Counted from the first letter of the stretch, positions 1 to 8,399 are shown. The stretch: 64,000 nt of DNA from Arenibacter sp041392165 (GCA_041392165.1 JAWKMN010000001.1:1054001-1118000); one strand, 5' to 3'. Program-made: numbers and translations. Notes: a model not told the origin generated them from the letters alone.

Positions 1-624
1 AAATTAGAATGAATTTTCATCTATTCAGGAATCTACGTTTTTCCATTTTTAAAGGAAAAATGCGATTAGCGTAATAAAACCGGGGAGTTTTTAACGGAAA
101 AATGATGAAAAATCACTCCTGATCGACGTTCAATCGCCACTTGGGCTATCATTTTAAAAAGCCGAAGATTGCCTTTGCGCCAAAAACTCATCGCAGAAAT
201 CTTTGTCTTTTTAAAACGTTTGATCTTCCAAGCGTTCGTAGGAATTAGGTGTGCATATTTCAAAAAAAAAATTAAATAATGTATTTAATAACATTTGTTT
301 GAAAATTAATGGGTAAGCCTGCCCTCCCGTTGAGCCAGACTCTTGTACCTCTATTAATCGTCCCTTAGAGCAATTGAATACGCTTATAGTTTTGGATATA
401 CTGGAGTAGGTTAACTCCTGTGACTATTTTCGTTTTGGTTTATTGAATCCAACAATTCATGGTTATTCTATTTAAATTACCTTTTTTATAATGATTTTTA
501 TAATACGGTTAAGAAGCGGCTTGCCTTATGGGACGATGGGAGCGGTAACGGCTGATAATGACAGCGTATAAAGGATAAATCCGTAGGTAAACCCTCAAAA
601 TTTGGAGGGTTTATTTTTTTGTTT
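1..624. other. intergenic/element interior, no supported gene
   Basis: I see no recognisable gene here. A 65-codon minus-strand reading frame (66-263) is basic but matches no family I know and may be chance or a remnant. The stretch lies on the integrase side of ssrA, so it is probably interior DNA of the integrated element. A hairpin with a T-run on the plus strand at its right end suggests that some plus-strand transcript ends just before the integrase gene. Confidence 0.4.
588..620 (+). terminator. rho-independent terminator
   Basis: Arms TAAACCCTC (588-596) and GAGGGTTTA (605-613) pair perfectly around an 8-nt loop and are followed by a run of T on the plus strand. It faces the convergent integrase gene. 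The transcript it would end is not identified. Confidence 0.6.
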
Positions 625-1839
625 TTAAAACTGCCCCAATTTCTCCCTCAAAACCTTCATATCTTCTTCCACCTTGGAATCGATAATCTTGGCATAATGT
701 TGCGTTGTTCGCAGATTTTTATGTCCTAACATTTTGCCAACCGTCTCAATGGGTACCCCATTGGTCAGGGTAACGGTGGTGGCAAAGGTATGTCTCGCCA
801 AATGGGTGGTGAGGTTTTTTTTAATATTACAACGATCGGCAATTTCTTTAAGATAGGCGTTGGATTTCTGATTGCTCAATACGGGAATTACACAATCTTT
901 GTTCACTACCTTGGGATGGTCCTTATACTTTTCAATGATGTTCATGGCTGTCGGCAAAAGGGGAATGGTAAAACCGGTATCGGTCTTGGTGCGTTTGGAT
1001 TTGATGTAAAAACCACCTTCCTCATTTTCATAAATTTCATCGGGGCGTAAGCTCTGGATGTCCACATAAGCTAAACCAGTAAAGCAACAGAGTACAAACA
1101 TATCCCTTACTACATTGAGGCGGTCCCCTTCAATTTCTTTATCGATAAGTGCCTGTAGTTCCACTTTGGAAAGAAACTCTCTTTCCACGGTCTTAAACTG
1201 CACCTTATAGTTGTAGAAGGGATCTTTGGAAATCCAATCGTTGCCCACGGCAATTCTGATTATTTTCTTAAAGTTGTTTACGTATTTCAGGGCAGAGTTA
1301 TGGTTGCAAGCTTTGGTCACCTTTAAAAAGTATTCAAAACCTTTTATGAACTTTAGATCCACATCCCGTACCGGAATATCATTTTTTCGGTATTCGCTTT
1401 TGATGTATTCCACTACATGGCTACGGGTAGTGTGGTATCTTTTGTAGGTGCCCAGGGCAAACTCTATTCCGACCAGTTTTTCCATTTGTTGGTTGTGTTC
1501 GTCAAAGAGTTGGATCAACATTTTTAGCTTGGCATCTTTGCCCAAGTATTTATCCTTAACATCATGAACGGTAAAAGGCTGCCCTTCCTCAATTAAGTCG
1601 TGTTGAATTTTATTGACCTTATGCCTAATGGTGGCCATAAAGCGATTTAGTTCTTCTGCTTCATAGCCCTTGCCCTTCAATTTATTCATTCGGGAATCCC
1701 ATTTAGACGGATCAATTTTTCGGTTCAGACTAATTGAAGTTCGTCTCCCATCCACTGTAATTCTTAGGTATAGACCCGCTTTTCCGTTTTTGTCACGACG
1801 CTCATCTTTAAGATAAAAAAGTGTAGAAAATGAATTCAT
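625..1839 (-). CDS. tyrosine-type site-specific recombinase (integrase)
   Basis: Integrase of 404 aa with the layout usual for Bacteroidetes integrative elements: an N-terminal arm DNA-binding domain (about 1-90), a SAM-like core-binding domain (about 100-210) and a C-terminal catalytic domain (about 220-400). Visible catalytic residues are the H-x-x-R motif near 346-349 (HLARH), the second His in LGHKN near 373 and the Tyr nucleophile in HYAK near 382. The first Arg box reads TGLAYVD, as in CTnDOT-type integrases, which lack the canonical Arg there. The gene starts 242 bp from the 3' end of ssrA, a common integration target. It probably catalyses integration and excision of the element to its left. 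It looks intact. Confidence 0.93.
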   Translation of the reverse strand: MNSFSTLFYLKDERRDKNGKAGLYLRITVDGRRTSISLNRKIDPSKWDSRMNKLKGKGYEAEELNRFMATIRHKVNKIQHDLIEEGQPFTVHDVKDKYLGKDAKLKMLIQLFDEHNQQMEKLVGIEFALGTYKRYHTTRSHVVEYIKSEYRKNDIPVRDVDLKFIKGFEYFLKVTKACNHNSALKYVNNFKKIIRIAVGNDWISKDPFYNYKVQFKTVEREFLSKVELQALIDKEIEGDRLNVVRDMFVLCCFTGLAYVDIQSLRPDEIYENEEGGFYIKSKRTKTDTGFTIPLLPTAMNIIEKYKDHPKVVNKDCVIPVLSNQKSNAYLKEIADRCNIKKNLTTHLARHTFATTVTLTNGVPIETVGKMLGHKNLRTTQHYAKIIDSKVEEDMKVLREKLGQF

Positions 1840-1847
1840 CGATTTTT

Positions 1848-1971
1848 AGGTGTCGATTTATACGTAATAAAGGTATAAAAAAGAATTCATATAATTTTGT
1901 AATTATCTAAAAAATAGATATTTACAAGGATATCGACACCACTTTTAAATTTTAAAAACAGGTGTCGATTT
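1848..1971. repeat. three copies of a GGTGTCGAT motif upstream of the integrase
   Basis: AGGTGTCGATTT occurs at 1848-1859 and again at 1960-1971. The inverted form ATCGACACC lies at 1932-1940. The copies surround the presumed integrase promoter, so they could be arm-type integrase sites or sites for a regulator. Only the repetition is seen; the role is inferred. Confidence 0.6.
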
Positions 1972-1978
1972 GGTGACT

Positions 1979-2020
1979 TTTTATTGGATATTATTTGATA
2001 TCAAAGGATATCCAATAAAA
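1979..2020. repeat. nested inverted repeat between integrase and ssrA
   Basis: Two perfect 13-bp arms (1979-1991 and 2008-2020, core TATTGGATAT) flank a spacer that itself holds the perfect 12-bp palindrome TTTGATATCAAA (1994-2005). No T-run follows, so it does not resemble a terminator. The position next to the attachment region suggests a recombination or regulatory site. Confidence 0.65.
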
Positions 2021-2023
2021 TAA

Positions 2024-2058
2024 AAAAACCCTGTAAATCAAATGATTACAGGGTTTTT
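2024..2058 (-). terminator. terminator of ssrA (bidirectional shape)
   Basis: Perfect 13-bp arms (AAAAACCCTGTAA at 2024-2036, TTACAGGGTTTTT at 2046-2058) around a 9-nt loop. A-rich sequence on the left gives a U-run for minus-strand transcripts. It lies 24 bp beyond the 3' end of the tmRNA. Confidence 0.75.
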
Positions 2059-2062
2059 GGTA

Positions 2063-2080
2063 TGAAATGATATCATTTCA
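2063..2080. repeat. perfect 18-bp palindrome abutting ssrA
   Basis: TGAAATGATATCATTTCA reads identically on both strands and ends next to the tmRNA discriminator base. It lies exactly where an integrase targeting ssrA would cross over, so it may be part of the attachment site. That role is an inference. Confidence 0.65.
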
Positions 2081-2081
2081 G

Positions 2082-2477
2082 TGGAGCCGGAGGGATTCGA
2101 ACCCTCGTCCAAACAAGCAATTACAATGCCTTCTACATGCTTAGTTTCCAATTGATTTTCGATGTACACCTGACCAGAAACAGCCTAATGCACACTTATC
2201 TTCTTAAGTTTTGGTGATAGTGCCGAAGCTTCACTACCCTTGTGTTGACTTTGATGGTGCTTCTGAAAGGGACGCCGTCAACAAGGGCTTCCCAGAAACA
2301 TCTCGCTTTCCCGCCTTGCGGGAACGAGGCTAAATCCTACTATGATTCGGATTAAGCGGCAAGAGCGTAGTTATTTTCGCCAATTAAAAAGTGTGGAAAA
2401 TGAGATTAACGAGCTGTAGCCCAGCGCTCGGCATGCTTACATTCCAATTGGTCTCGCTGTCAAAACCAGTCGGCCCC
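2082..2477 (-). ncRNA. ssrA: transfer-messenger RNA (tmRNA)
   Basis: One-piece tmRNA that rescues stalled ribosomes. The 5' end GGGGCCGACTGG (from 2477) pairs with the 3' end CGGCTCC to form the tRNA-like acceptor stem. The T-arm motif GGTTCGAATCC lies next to the 3' end, and the terminal CCA is not encoded (discriminator A at 2082). The resume frame at 2352-2381 encodes GENNYALAA followed by TAA, a typical Bacteroidetes degradation tag with the usual ALAA end. Length is about 396 nt. The left (3') end borders the integrase element. No clear promoter is visible upstream; the nearest -7-like box is TATAGTTC in the 5' flank. Confidence 0.96.
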
Positions 2478-2573
2478 TTCAATGGGATGGGTACGCCTTG
2501 GCGGAACCCCGTTCTCCCATCTTTTTTTTCAATGAACTATACCATCGTTTCTTGAGCGTTTCCTTATTTTTGC

Positions 2574-2600
2574 CCTGCAAGGTTTTCAAAACCTTGTAGG
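2574..2600. repeat. palindromic intergenic repeat
   Basis: Arms CCTGCAAGGTTTT and AAAACCTTGTAGG meet around a single C, with one G-T mismatch. Short palindromes of this type are scattered between genes in Flavobacteria, as I recall. It lies upstream of ssrA and next to a second hairpin. Confidence 0.6.
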
Positions 2601-2630
2601 TCTAAAAAAAGGTCGGGCTTTCGGCTATAT

Positions 2631-2673
2631 TTTTTTGATTTTTTCCGAAAACGGTCCAGAAAAAATCAAAAAA
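2631..2673. repeat. strong A/T hairpin inside a structured intergenic element
   Basis: Perfect 15-bp arms (2631-2645 and 2659-2673) enclose a 13-nt loop. GC-richer flanks on both sides (about 2611-2630 and 2674-2700) suggest a larger folded element rather than a simple terminator. No gene fits this stretch (2478-2804). Confidence 0.55.
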
Positions 2674-2734
2674 GATGCCGCCTCTATCCCTAACGCGGTC
2701 GCCAAAGGTACTTCAAAAAGTATTCCAAAAAAAG

Positions 2735-2767
2735 TTTTGTTTGTCATCTTGGCATATGTTATATTTA
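2735..2767 (+). promoter_or_regulatory. candidate Bacteroidetes-type promoter
   Basis: A TTTTG (2735-2739) precedes TATATTTA (2760-2767), which matches the TAnnTTTG -7 consensus at 7 of 8 positions, with a 20-nt spacer. It lies 37 bp before the start of the dehydrogenase gene. Confidence 0.4.
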
Positions 2768-2804
2768 TAACTTTAACAAGCAATAAAGTTGTAAAAATGT
2801 ATTC

Positions 2805-4028
2805 ATGAAATTTGGGATTATAAGGGAACGTAAAAATCCGCCAGATAGGCGCGTGGTACTGCCACCCGATGCCTGTGTCCGGATAGCGGCTAAATTCAAG
2901 GAAGCGAAAATAAAGGTAGAACCTTCCGCAATAAGGGTCTTTTCCGATGAAGAGTATAGGGGACAAGGGATAGAAGTGACCGAAGAAATGGAAGATTGCG
3001 ACGTGCTTATTGGGGTAAAGGAAGTTCCTGTGGCCCACTTGGTTCCCCATAAAAAATACTTCTTTTTTTCGCATACCATAAAAAAACAGCCCTATAATAG
3101 GGATTTGCTTAGAGCGGTATTGGAAAAGAATATTGAACTGTATGATCATGAGGTTATCACAAGTTCCAAAAGACAGCGTTTGGTGGCGTTTGGAAGGCAT
3201 GCCGGAATAGTAGGGGCCTATAATGGCTTACGGGCCTATGGACTTAAATTGGGTTTGTTCCAATTGCCAAAGGCGGATACTTTAACGGACCAGAAGGCTT
3301 TGATATGGGAATTGAGAAAGGTGAAATTGCCCAATATTAAAATTCTCCTGACGGGTAGGGGAAGGGTGGGCAATGGCGCTAAAGAAATGCTGGACGCCAT
3401 GGGGATCCCAAAAGTAGGGGTATCGGATTATTTGAAAAAAGAATTTCAAGAACCTGTATACTGTCAGATAGATGTTTCCGAATATAATAAGCGCAAGGAC
3501 GGGGCCAGGGGAAATAAGACCAACTTTTTTGTCCACCCTGAAGCGTATAGATCCAATTTCTTTCGCTTTGCAAAAGTGACCGATTTGTATATGGCCGGTC
3601 ATTTTTACGGAGATGGCGCACCCTATCTATTTACACGTGAAGATGCCAAACATACCGATTTTAAAATAAAAGTGGTCGCCGATATCAGCTGTGATATAAA
3701 CGGTCCCGTGGCCACGACCATTAGGTCCAGTACCATAGCAGATCCCATTTATGGCTATGATCCCCAAACGGAAAAGGAGGTTGCTTATACCGAGCCCAAT
3801 TGCATTGCCGTGATGGCCGTTGATAATTTGCCCTGCGAATTGCCCAGGGATGCCAGTATAGGTTTTGGTGATGCTTTTGTTAAGTATGTAATCCCTGCTT
3901 TTTTTAACGGGGATGCGGACGGAGTTTTGGAACGCGCCAGAATGACCATGAACGGAAGGCTTACCAAGAGATATGCCTATCTACAGGATTATGTAGATGA
4001 AGAGGGGGTTATGGGGAGTCAGCAGTAG
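2805..4028 (+). CDS. saccharopine dehydrogenase / alanine dehydrogenase-like oxidoreductase
   Basis: Cytoplasmic NAD(P)-dependent enzyme of 407 aa in the AlaDH/PNT superfamily, closest in look to L-lysine-forming saccharopine dehydrogenase. The N-terminal domain starts KFGIIRERKNPPDRRVVL, the nitrogenous-substrate domain of the family. The central region holds a nucleotide-binding glycine motif, TGRGRVGNGA (about 183-192). The segment KVVADISCDINGPVATTIRSS is typical of the lysine-forming enzymes. The ATG at 2805 is preceded by an in-frame stop. It stands alone after a likely promoter, with convergent genes downstream. The exact substrate is not certain from sequence; members in this phylum are often annotated only as alanine dehydrogenase family. 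Confidence 0.8.
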   Translation: MKFGIIRERKNPPDRRVVLPPDACVRIAAKFKEAKIKVEPSAIRVFSDEEYRGQGIEVTEEMEDCDVLIGVKEVPVAHLVPHKKYFFFSHTIKKQPYNRDLLRAVLEKNIELYDHEVITSSKRQRLVAFGRHAGIVGAYNGLRAYGLKLGLFQLPKADTLTDQKALIWELRKVKLPNIKILLTGRGRVGNGAKEMLDAMGIPKVGVSDYLKKEFQEPVYCQIDVSEYNKRKDGARGNKTNFFVHPEAYRSNFFRFAKVTDLYMAGHFYGDGAPYLFTREDAKHTDFKIKVVADISCDINGPVATTIRSSTIADPIYGYDPQTEKEVAYTEPNCIAVMAVDNLPCELPRDASIGFGDAFVKYVIPAFFNGDADGVLERARMTMNGRLTKRYAYLQDYVDEEGVMGSQQ

Positions 4029-4107
4029 TCGGTGATTGGCAGTTGGCGAAAACAGCCATCAGTGGCCATAGGCCACTACATACTTTTTGGAGTAAATGGC
4101 ATTGTTT

Positions 4108-5223
4108 TTATTCCACTACAATATTCCAATCTATTATTGGATGAATTTTTGGAGCAGTATAGGCTCCTAAAGCCTCAAGTTTTAGGTTCAGGGCATTAAG
4201 CTTTTCCAATGTTTTTATTTTTAAAATTTTAGATTCCCCGGCCGGAATTTCAAATACCGGAGAGCTGTCGTAGAAGGTGTAATCCATTACATTCTCAAAC
4301 AATAGGTCACTGCTTGATATATTCTTGAGTTCTACTTCCAAAACCTGTGTTTTTCCAATATAGGCTGCTTTTTCAATTACAATACTGGCCTGCAATAATG
4401 GCTTTAGGTATAAGGCCTTTCCCACAAGAAGATCGTTGTATACGGCAACGGTTCTACCTGCAAAAAGGGCCTCCTTTAATCCTTCAATGCTCTTTTCTTT
4501 TGCAAATACCAAGGTAATGGGCCTATGGTTCCCTTTTTGGGTGTAGCTCCAATCTATTAACCCGTGAATGTCACTGGTGCCCATAATGGTTAAATTGTTT
4601 TCCAGGGCCAGGGCAAGTGATTCCTCGGAATAATCTACCGTATTGATAACTTCAATACCGTGCAACTCCCCCTTTTTTATACGTTTTTTTTGGAAATCAC
4701 TGAGTGTGGGAGTGCCAGCCGGACTTTGGGCATACCAGGCAGGATGGTTCCAAAATACGAAGGCATTTTGCTTTTTTGCCGTGCTAAAGGCCTCCTTGGC
4801 ATCTTCATGCAACAATTGGTTGGCATCCGTAATAAAAACGGCATTGTTATGTCCAACAGGTGCAGAACGTGTTATTTCGGAGCCTGGAACAATTAAAAGG
4901 TCGTGTTCCTTGGCTTCCTCCATGGCCAAATGGTAGGCCCGATTACGATCTGGATGTGGTATATCTTCTTTATGGGGCTGGTACTCCAAGTGTTCGGTTA
5001 GGGATATGGCATCCAAGTTTTCGCGCAATGCCTCTTGTACCCGGATGGTTGGCCATACTTTGCCATCAGAAAAAACACTGTGCATATGTAGGTCCGTCTT
5101 CAAGCTTATATAGCCATCTATATTGGGGTAGGATAAGGGTTGTGCCCCGGCATGCGAATGGGTTTGGGCACTTAAGTTGAATAAGGATAAAAGTGTTGTT
5201 AAGGCTACAAGGGTAGTTTTCAT
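4108..5223 (-). CDS. secreted PHP-domain phosphoesterase (Sb-PDE-like)
   Basis: Protein of 371 aa with a cleavable signal peptide (about 1-19, ending LSAQ). A PHP metal-dependent hydrolase domain follows: the first metal motif TDLHMHSVFSDG (about 43-54), TEHLEY, PGSEIT, WNHPAW and TSDIHG carry the His/Asp/Glu ligands expected for a trinuclear PHP site. The C-terminal about 100 aa form a beta-rich domain seen in Sb-PDE family phosphodiesterases of Bacteroidetes. It probably hydrolyses phosphoesters in the periplasm or outside the cell. A TATTTTTG box on the minus strand (5238-5245) may be its promoter with a very short leader. The exact substrate is unknown. Confidence 0.8.
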   Translation of the reverse strand: MKTTLVALTTLLSLFNLSAQTHSHAGAQPLSYPNIDGYISLKTDLHMHSVFSDGKVWPTIRVQEALRENLDAISLTEHLEYQPHKEDIPHPDRNRAYHLAMEEAKEHDLLIVPGSEITRSAPVGHNNAVFITDANQLLHEDAKEAFSTAKKQNAFVFWNHPAWYAQSPAGTPTLSDFQKKRIKKGELHGIEVINTVDYSEESLALALENNLTIMGTSDIHGLIDWSYTQKGNHRPITLVFAKEKSIEGLKEALFAGRTVAVYNDLLVGKALYLKPLLQASIVIEKAAYIGKTQVLEVELKNISSSDLLFENVMDYTFYDSSPVFEIPAGESKILKIKTLEKLNALNLKLEALGAYTAPKIHPIIDWNIVVE

Positions 5224-5315
5224 TGTGATGGTTTTTTCAAAAATAATGGATTGTAAATCTTGAATATAATTAAAAATGTGTTCATTTGGTTAAGAAAAGG
5301 TAAATTATATCCATT

Positions 5316-5675
5316 ATGAATCCTGCGGAAGAATATATGTTTAATCAACCCGAACCCTACAGGGGTATCTTACTGTATCTTCAATCGTTTATTGAAGGTG
5401 CCATTCCCGGTGTGGAGTTAAAATATAAATACAAACTTCCTTTTTATTACATTAACGGGAGACCCTACTGCTATTTAAACCAAAGCAAGGATTATGTAGA
5501 CCTGGGGTTTTGGAACGCGGCCCATTTAAGGGTGCATTTGGAGCAAATGAACACTGAAGGACGAAAAATGATGAAATCCCTTCGTTACAGATCCCTGGAA
5601 GACATTGATATTACCGTTTTAAAGGAAGTCTTGGAGGATGCCTATAGCGTAAGGGATAAAAGGTTTTGGAAATAA
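5316..5675 (+). CDS. DUF1801 domain protein
   Basis: Small cytoplasmic protein of 119 aa matching the DUF1801/YdhG-like fold: an N-terminal helix (PAEEYMFNQPEPYRGIL), a KYKYKLPFYYING beta-hairpin and a C-terminal helical part with DIDITVLKEVLEDAY. No enzyme function is established for the family. It is divergent from the PHP gene and followed by a heptamer repeat. The ATG at 5316 gives a start typical of homologues. Confidence 0.8.
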   Translation: MNPAEEYMFNQPEPYRGILLYLQSFIEGAIPGVELKYKYKLPFYYINGRPYCYLNQSKDYVDLGFWNAAHLRVHLEQMNTEGRKMMKSLRYRSLEDIDITVLKEVLEDAYSVRDKRFWK

Positions 5676-5735
5676 AATAAATAATAATTGGGCGTGAGAT
5701 ATTTACATGAAATTCCCCATATTTTGATAATTTTT

Positions 5736-5777
5736 ACTGACCACTGACCACTGACCACTGACCACTGACCACTGACT
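5736..5777. repeat. heptamer tandem repeat (ACTGACC)x6
   Basis: Five perfect copies of ACTGACC and a sixth ending in T, directly touching the 3' end of the sulfatase gene. Two other intergenic regions of the window carry different 7-bp tandem arrays (42411-42445 and 55934-56003). Confidence 0.9.
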
Positions 5778-7383
5778 ACTCCACAATCAGCCCCTTATCC
5801 TTATAAAGTTGAATGTACCGGTTGCCCAACGAATCGGAATCCTTATAGATTTTTCTTATGTCCACTAGTTTTTTCTTCAATTCGGACGCCATAGGGGCAT
5901 AATCGGGATCGTTAAATACATTGTTGAGTTCCTGTGGGTCTTTTTCTCGATCATAAAGTTCCCATACATCTACGTCATAATAGAAATGTATTAGTTTATA
6001 CTTTTTGGTCGCAATACCATAGTGTCGTTTTACGGCATGTTCCGCGGGATATTCGTAATAATGGTAATACACGGCATCCCTATCCCATTTTTCCTTTTCC
6101 CCTTTCAACAAGGGCACTAGGCTTTTTCCTTGCATATCCTCCGGGGCTGTTACCCCGGCCACTTCCAAAAAGGTCTGGGCAAAATCAAGGTTTTGTACCA
6201 TTTCATTTTCCGTAGTACCTGGTGTAATTACATAGGGCCATTTAATAAGTAACGGAGTTTTAAAGGATTCGTTGTACATAAACCGTTTATCGAACCAGCC
6301 GTGCTCCCCCAAGTAAAAACCTTGGTCTGAGGTGTACACAACTAAAGTGTTTTCGGTCAGTCCCTCATTGTCCAAATAATCCAGTACCCTCCCCACATTT
6401 TCATCGACCGCGGCAATGGTCCCTAAATAATCCTGCATATACCGTTGGTATTTCCAGATCATTAGGGTAGAATCGTTCATGCTGCCGTATTCTTTTTTAA
6501 ATGCCTCGTTAATGGGGCCGTAAACTTGGTCCCATTCTGCCTTCTGTCCTTCATTGAGTTTGTTTATGCCGCCGACCCCCAAACGTTCTGTAATATTCAA
6601 TTCCTCCAGAACCTCATCGGTTATCTTTAGGTCGTATCGCAATAACATATGTTTTAATATATTCATTTCGGCGGGTCCTGCCGTAGTTTTCCGTGTAGTA
6701 TAATCGTCGAACAAAGTAGCTGGCAAAGGATAGGTATTTTTGGTAAATTCTTTGTAATGTCTTGGTGCCGGCATCCAGGATCTATGAGGTGCCTTGTGCA
6801 GATACATCAACATAAAGGGCTTATTAACGTCCCTGCGATTTTGTAGCCAATCCAGGGTAAGATCGGTGGTAATGTCCGTAACATAGCCCGTAACAGTGGT
6901 GTCCCCGGTAGCCGTAATAAAACGGGGATTGTAATAATCTCCCTGTCCCGGTAGGATCTTAAATTCATCGAAACCCTTGGGATTGTTCCCAAAATGGAGT
7001 TTCCCGAACATAGCGGTCTGGTAACCTGCTTTTTGTAGTAATTGGGGAAAAGTAACATTGGTAGTGTCAAAAGGGGAGATATTATCTATTTTACCGTTAA
7101 TATGGCTATGCTTTCCAGTGAGGATAACCGCCCGGGATGGGGCACAAATGGAATTGGTGACACTGGCATTGGTAAAGCGCATTCCTTCCTTGGCAATCCT
7201 GTCTATATTTGGGGTGTTTATCAACCTGTCGTCATAGGCGCTTATGGCCTGGTAGGCATGATCATCGGACATAATGAAAACAATATTCGGCTTTTTTAAA
7301 ACCGGTTCTTTTGTCTCTTGTTTACAGGAGGCATATATTATAAAAAAGGCTCCAAAAAAGAGATAGGGGAAGGTACGTTTCAT
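5776..7383 (-). CDS. type I sulfatase, lipoprotein
   Basis: Formylglycine-dependent sulfatase of 535 aa. The lipobox YASC puts the lipidated Cys at 20, so it is probably envelope-anchored. Metal-binding SDDH lies at 39-42. The catalytic motif C-A-P-S-R starts at Cys80, which an FGE or anSME enzyme would convert to formylglycine. Further family landmarks are GKLHFG (about 125), YTSDQGFYLGEHGW and the C-terminal ELYDREKDPQELNN. It should release sulfate from a carbohydrate; members of this subgroup often act on algal or host polysaccharides, but the substrate cannot be read here. It lies 28 bp downstream of kdsA on the same strand. Confidence 0.9.
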   Translation of the reverse strand: MKRTFPYLFFGAFFIIYASCKQETKEPVLKKPNIVFIMSDDHAYQAISAYDDRLINTPNIDRIAKEGMRFTNASVTNSICAPSRAVILTGKHSHINGKIDNISPFDTTNVTFPQLLQKAGYQTAMFGKLHFGNNPKGFDEFKILPGQGDYYNPRFITATGDTTVTGYVTDITTDLTLDWLQNRRDVNKPFMLMYLHKAPHRSWMPAPRHYKEFTKNTYPLPATLFDDYTTRKTTAGPAEMNILKHMLLRYDLKITDEVLEELNITERLGVGGINKLNEGQKAEWDQVYGPINEAFKKEYGSMNDSTLMIWKYQRYMQDYLGTIAAVDENVGRVLDYLDNEGLTENTLVVYTSDQGFYLGEHGWFDKRFMYNESFKTPLLIKWPYVITPGTTENEMVQNLDFAQTFLEVAGVTAPEDMQGKSLVPLLKGEKEKWDRDAVYYHYYEYPAEHAVKRHYGIATKKYKLIHFYYDVDVWELYDREKDPQELNNVFNDPDYAPMASELKKKLVDIRKIYKDSDSLGNRYIQLYKDKGLIVE

Positions 7384-7411
7384 AATAAGCTTTTTAGGTC
7401 GGAAGCTGAAT

Positions 7412-8230
7412 TTATAGCGAATTTACTGTTTTGCGTATGGCTACCAAATTGGTCAATAATTTTTCCAAATGATCCAAATGCAGCATATTGGCACCATCGC
7501 TTTTGGCATTGGTAGGATCAAAATGGGTCTCTATAAATATGCCGTCCGCACCTGTAACAATACCTGCACGGGCAATGGTCTCTATCATATCCGGTCTCCC
7601 TCCGGTGACCCCTGATGACTGATTGGGCTGTTGCAGGGAATGGGTTACATCCAGGACTACCGGGGCATACTGCCTCATGGTCGGGATACCTCGGAAATCC
7701 ACGATCATATCCTGATAGCCGAACATGGTGCCCCTGTCGGTTACCATTACTTGTTCATTGTTGGAGTCCAACACTTTTTGTACCGCATGCTTCATGCTTT
7801 CGGGACTCATAAATTGCCCCTTTTTTAAATTCACTACTTTTCCGGTTTCCGCTGCGGCCACTACCAGATCGGTCTGGCGCACCAAAAAGGCCGGTATCTG
7901 TAGTACATCTACATATTCGGCGGCCATATGGGCATCCGATATTTCATGTATGTCGGTTACGGTAGGGATTTTAAAGGTATCGGACACTTTTTTCAAAATT
8001 TTTAAGGCCTTTTCATCCCCAATTCCCGTAAAGGAATCTACCCTGCTTCGGTTGGCCTTTTTAAAACTCCCCTTAAAAACGTAGGGGATATTAAGTTCAT
8101 CGGTAATGGAAACTACCTTTTCCGCAATCCGTAGGGCCATTTCCTCCCCTTCAATGGCACATGGGCCGCAGAGTAGAAAGAAGTTGTTGCTTTTGGTATG
8201 TTTGAGCCGAGGTATTAGTTCTAGATTCAT
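7412..8230 (-). CDS. kdsA: 3-deoxy-8-phosphooctulonate (KDO8P) synthase
   Basis: Cytoplasmic enzyme of 272 aa that condenses arabinose 5-phosphate with phosphoenolpyruvate to make KDO-8-phosphate for the lipid A core. The family N-terminal motif FLLCGPCAIE (about 18-27), FKGSFKKANRSR, TDIHE and the C-terminal IFIETHFDP are all present and full length. A TATCTTTG box lies 18 bp upstream of the ATG. It is divergent from typA. The downstream sulfatase is close enough to be co-transcribed. Confidence 0.97.
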   Translation of the reverse strand: MNLELIPRLKHTKSNNFFLLCGPCAIEGEEMALRIAEKVVSITDELNIPYVFKGSFKKANRSRVDSFTGIGDEKALKILKKVSDTFKIPTVTDIHEISDAHMAAEYVDVLQIPAFLVRQTDLVVAAAETGKVVNLKKGQFMSPESMKHAVQKVLDSNNEQVMVTDRGTMFGYQDMIVDFRGIPTMRQYAPVVLDVTHSLQQPNQSSGVTGGRPDMIETIARAGIVTGADGIFIETHFDPTNAKSDGANMLHLDHLEKLLTNLVAIRKTVNSL

Positions 8231-8247
8231 CGATCTTAATTTTGGTG

Positions 8248-8255
8248 CAAAGATA
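8248..8255 (-). promoter_or_regulatory. -7 box of kdsA promoter
   Basis: On the minus strand this reads TATCTTTG, an exact TAnnTTTG match, 18 bp before the kdsA start. No clear -33 TTG was found. Confidence 0.5.
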
Positions 8256-8331
8256 AGGGAATTTGGGTGTTCTTGGGGTCTTGTAAAACTACTTCAATAT
8301 CAATAAGATAAGAAAAATTGGGCTTTTGTAG

Positions 8332-8358
8332 TTGGCGTAAAAAAAATAAGTATCTTTG
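8332..8358 (+). promoter_or_regulatory. typA promoter
   Basis: TTG (8332-8334) and TATCTTTG (8351-8358, exact -7 consensus) separated by 16 nt, with a second TTTTG at 8324-8328. The ATG of typA lies 42 bp downstream. Confidence 0.6.
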
Positions 8359-8399
8359 CGCCCGCATTTAGGGCACTTGGATGCGTTTAAAATAATATT

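Noticed and set aside
2482..2575. Possible small minus-strand coding end just upstream of ssrA (reads KKRWYSSLKKKMGERGSAKA)
   Set aside because: No start or family could be supported; it may be the ssrA leader or a gene remnant.
2625..3200. Minus-strand frame of 191 codons across the dehydrogenase start
   Set aside because: Overlaps a well-supported gene and has no protein-like composition; the part near 2640 is a hairpin repeat.
5736..5777. Possible CRISPR array
   Set aside because: Units are 7 bp without spacers; the same holds for 42411-42445 and 55934-56003. No cas genes in the window.
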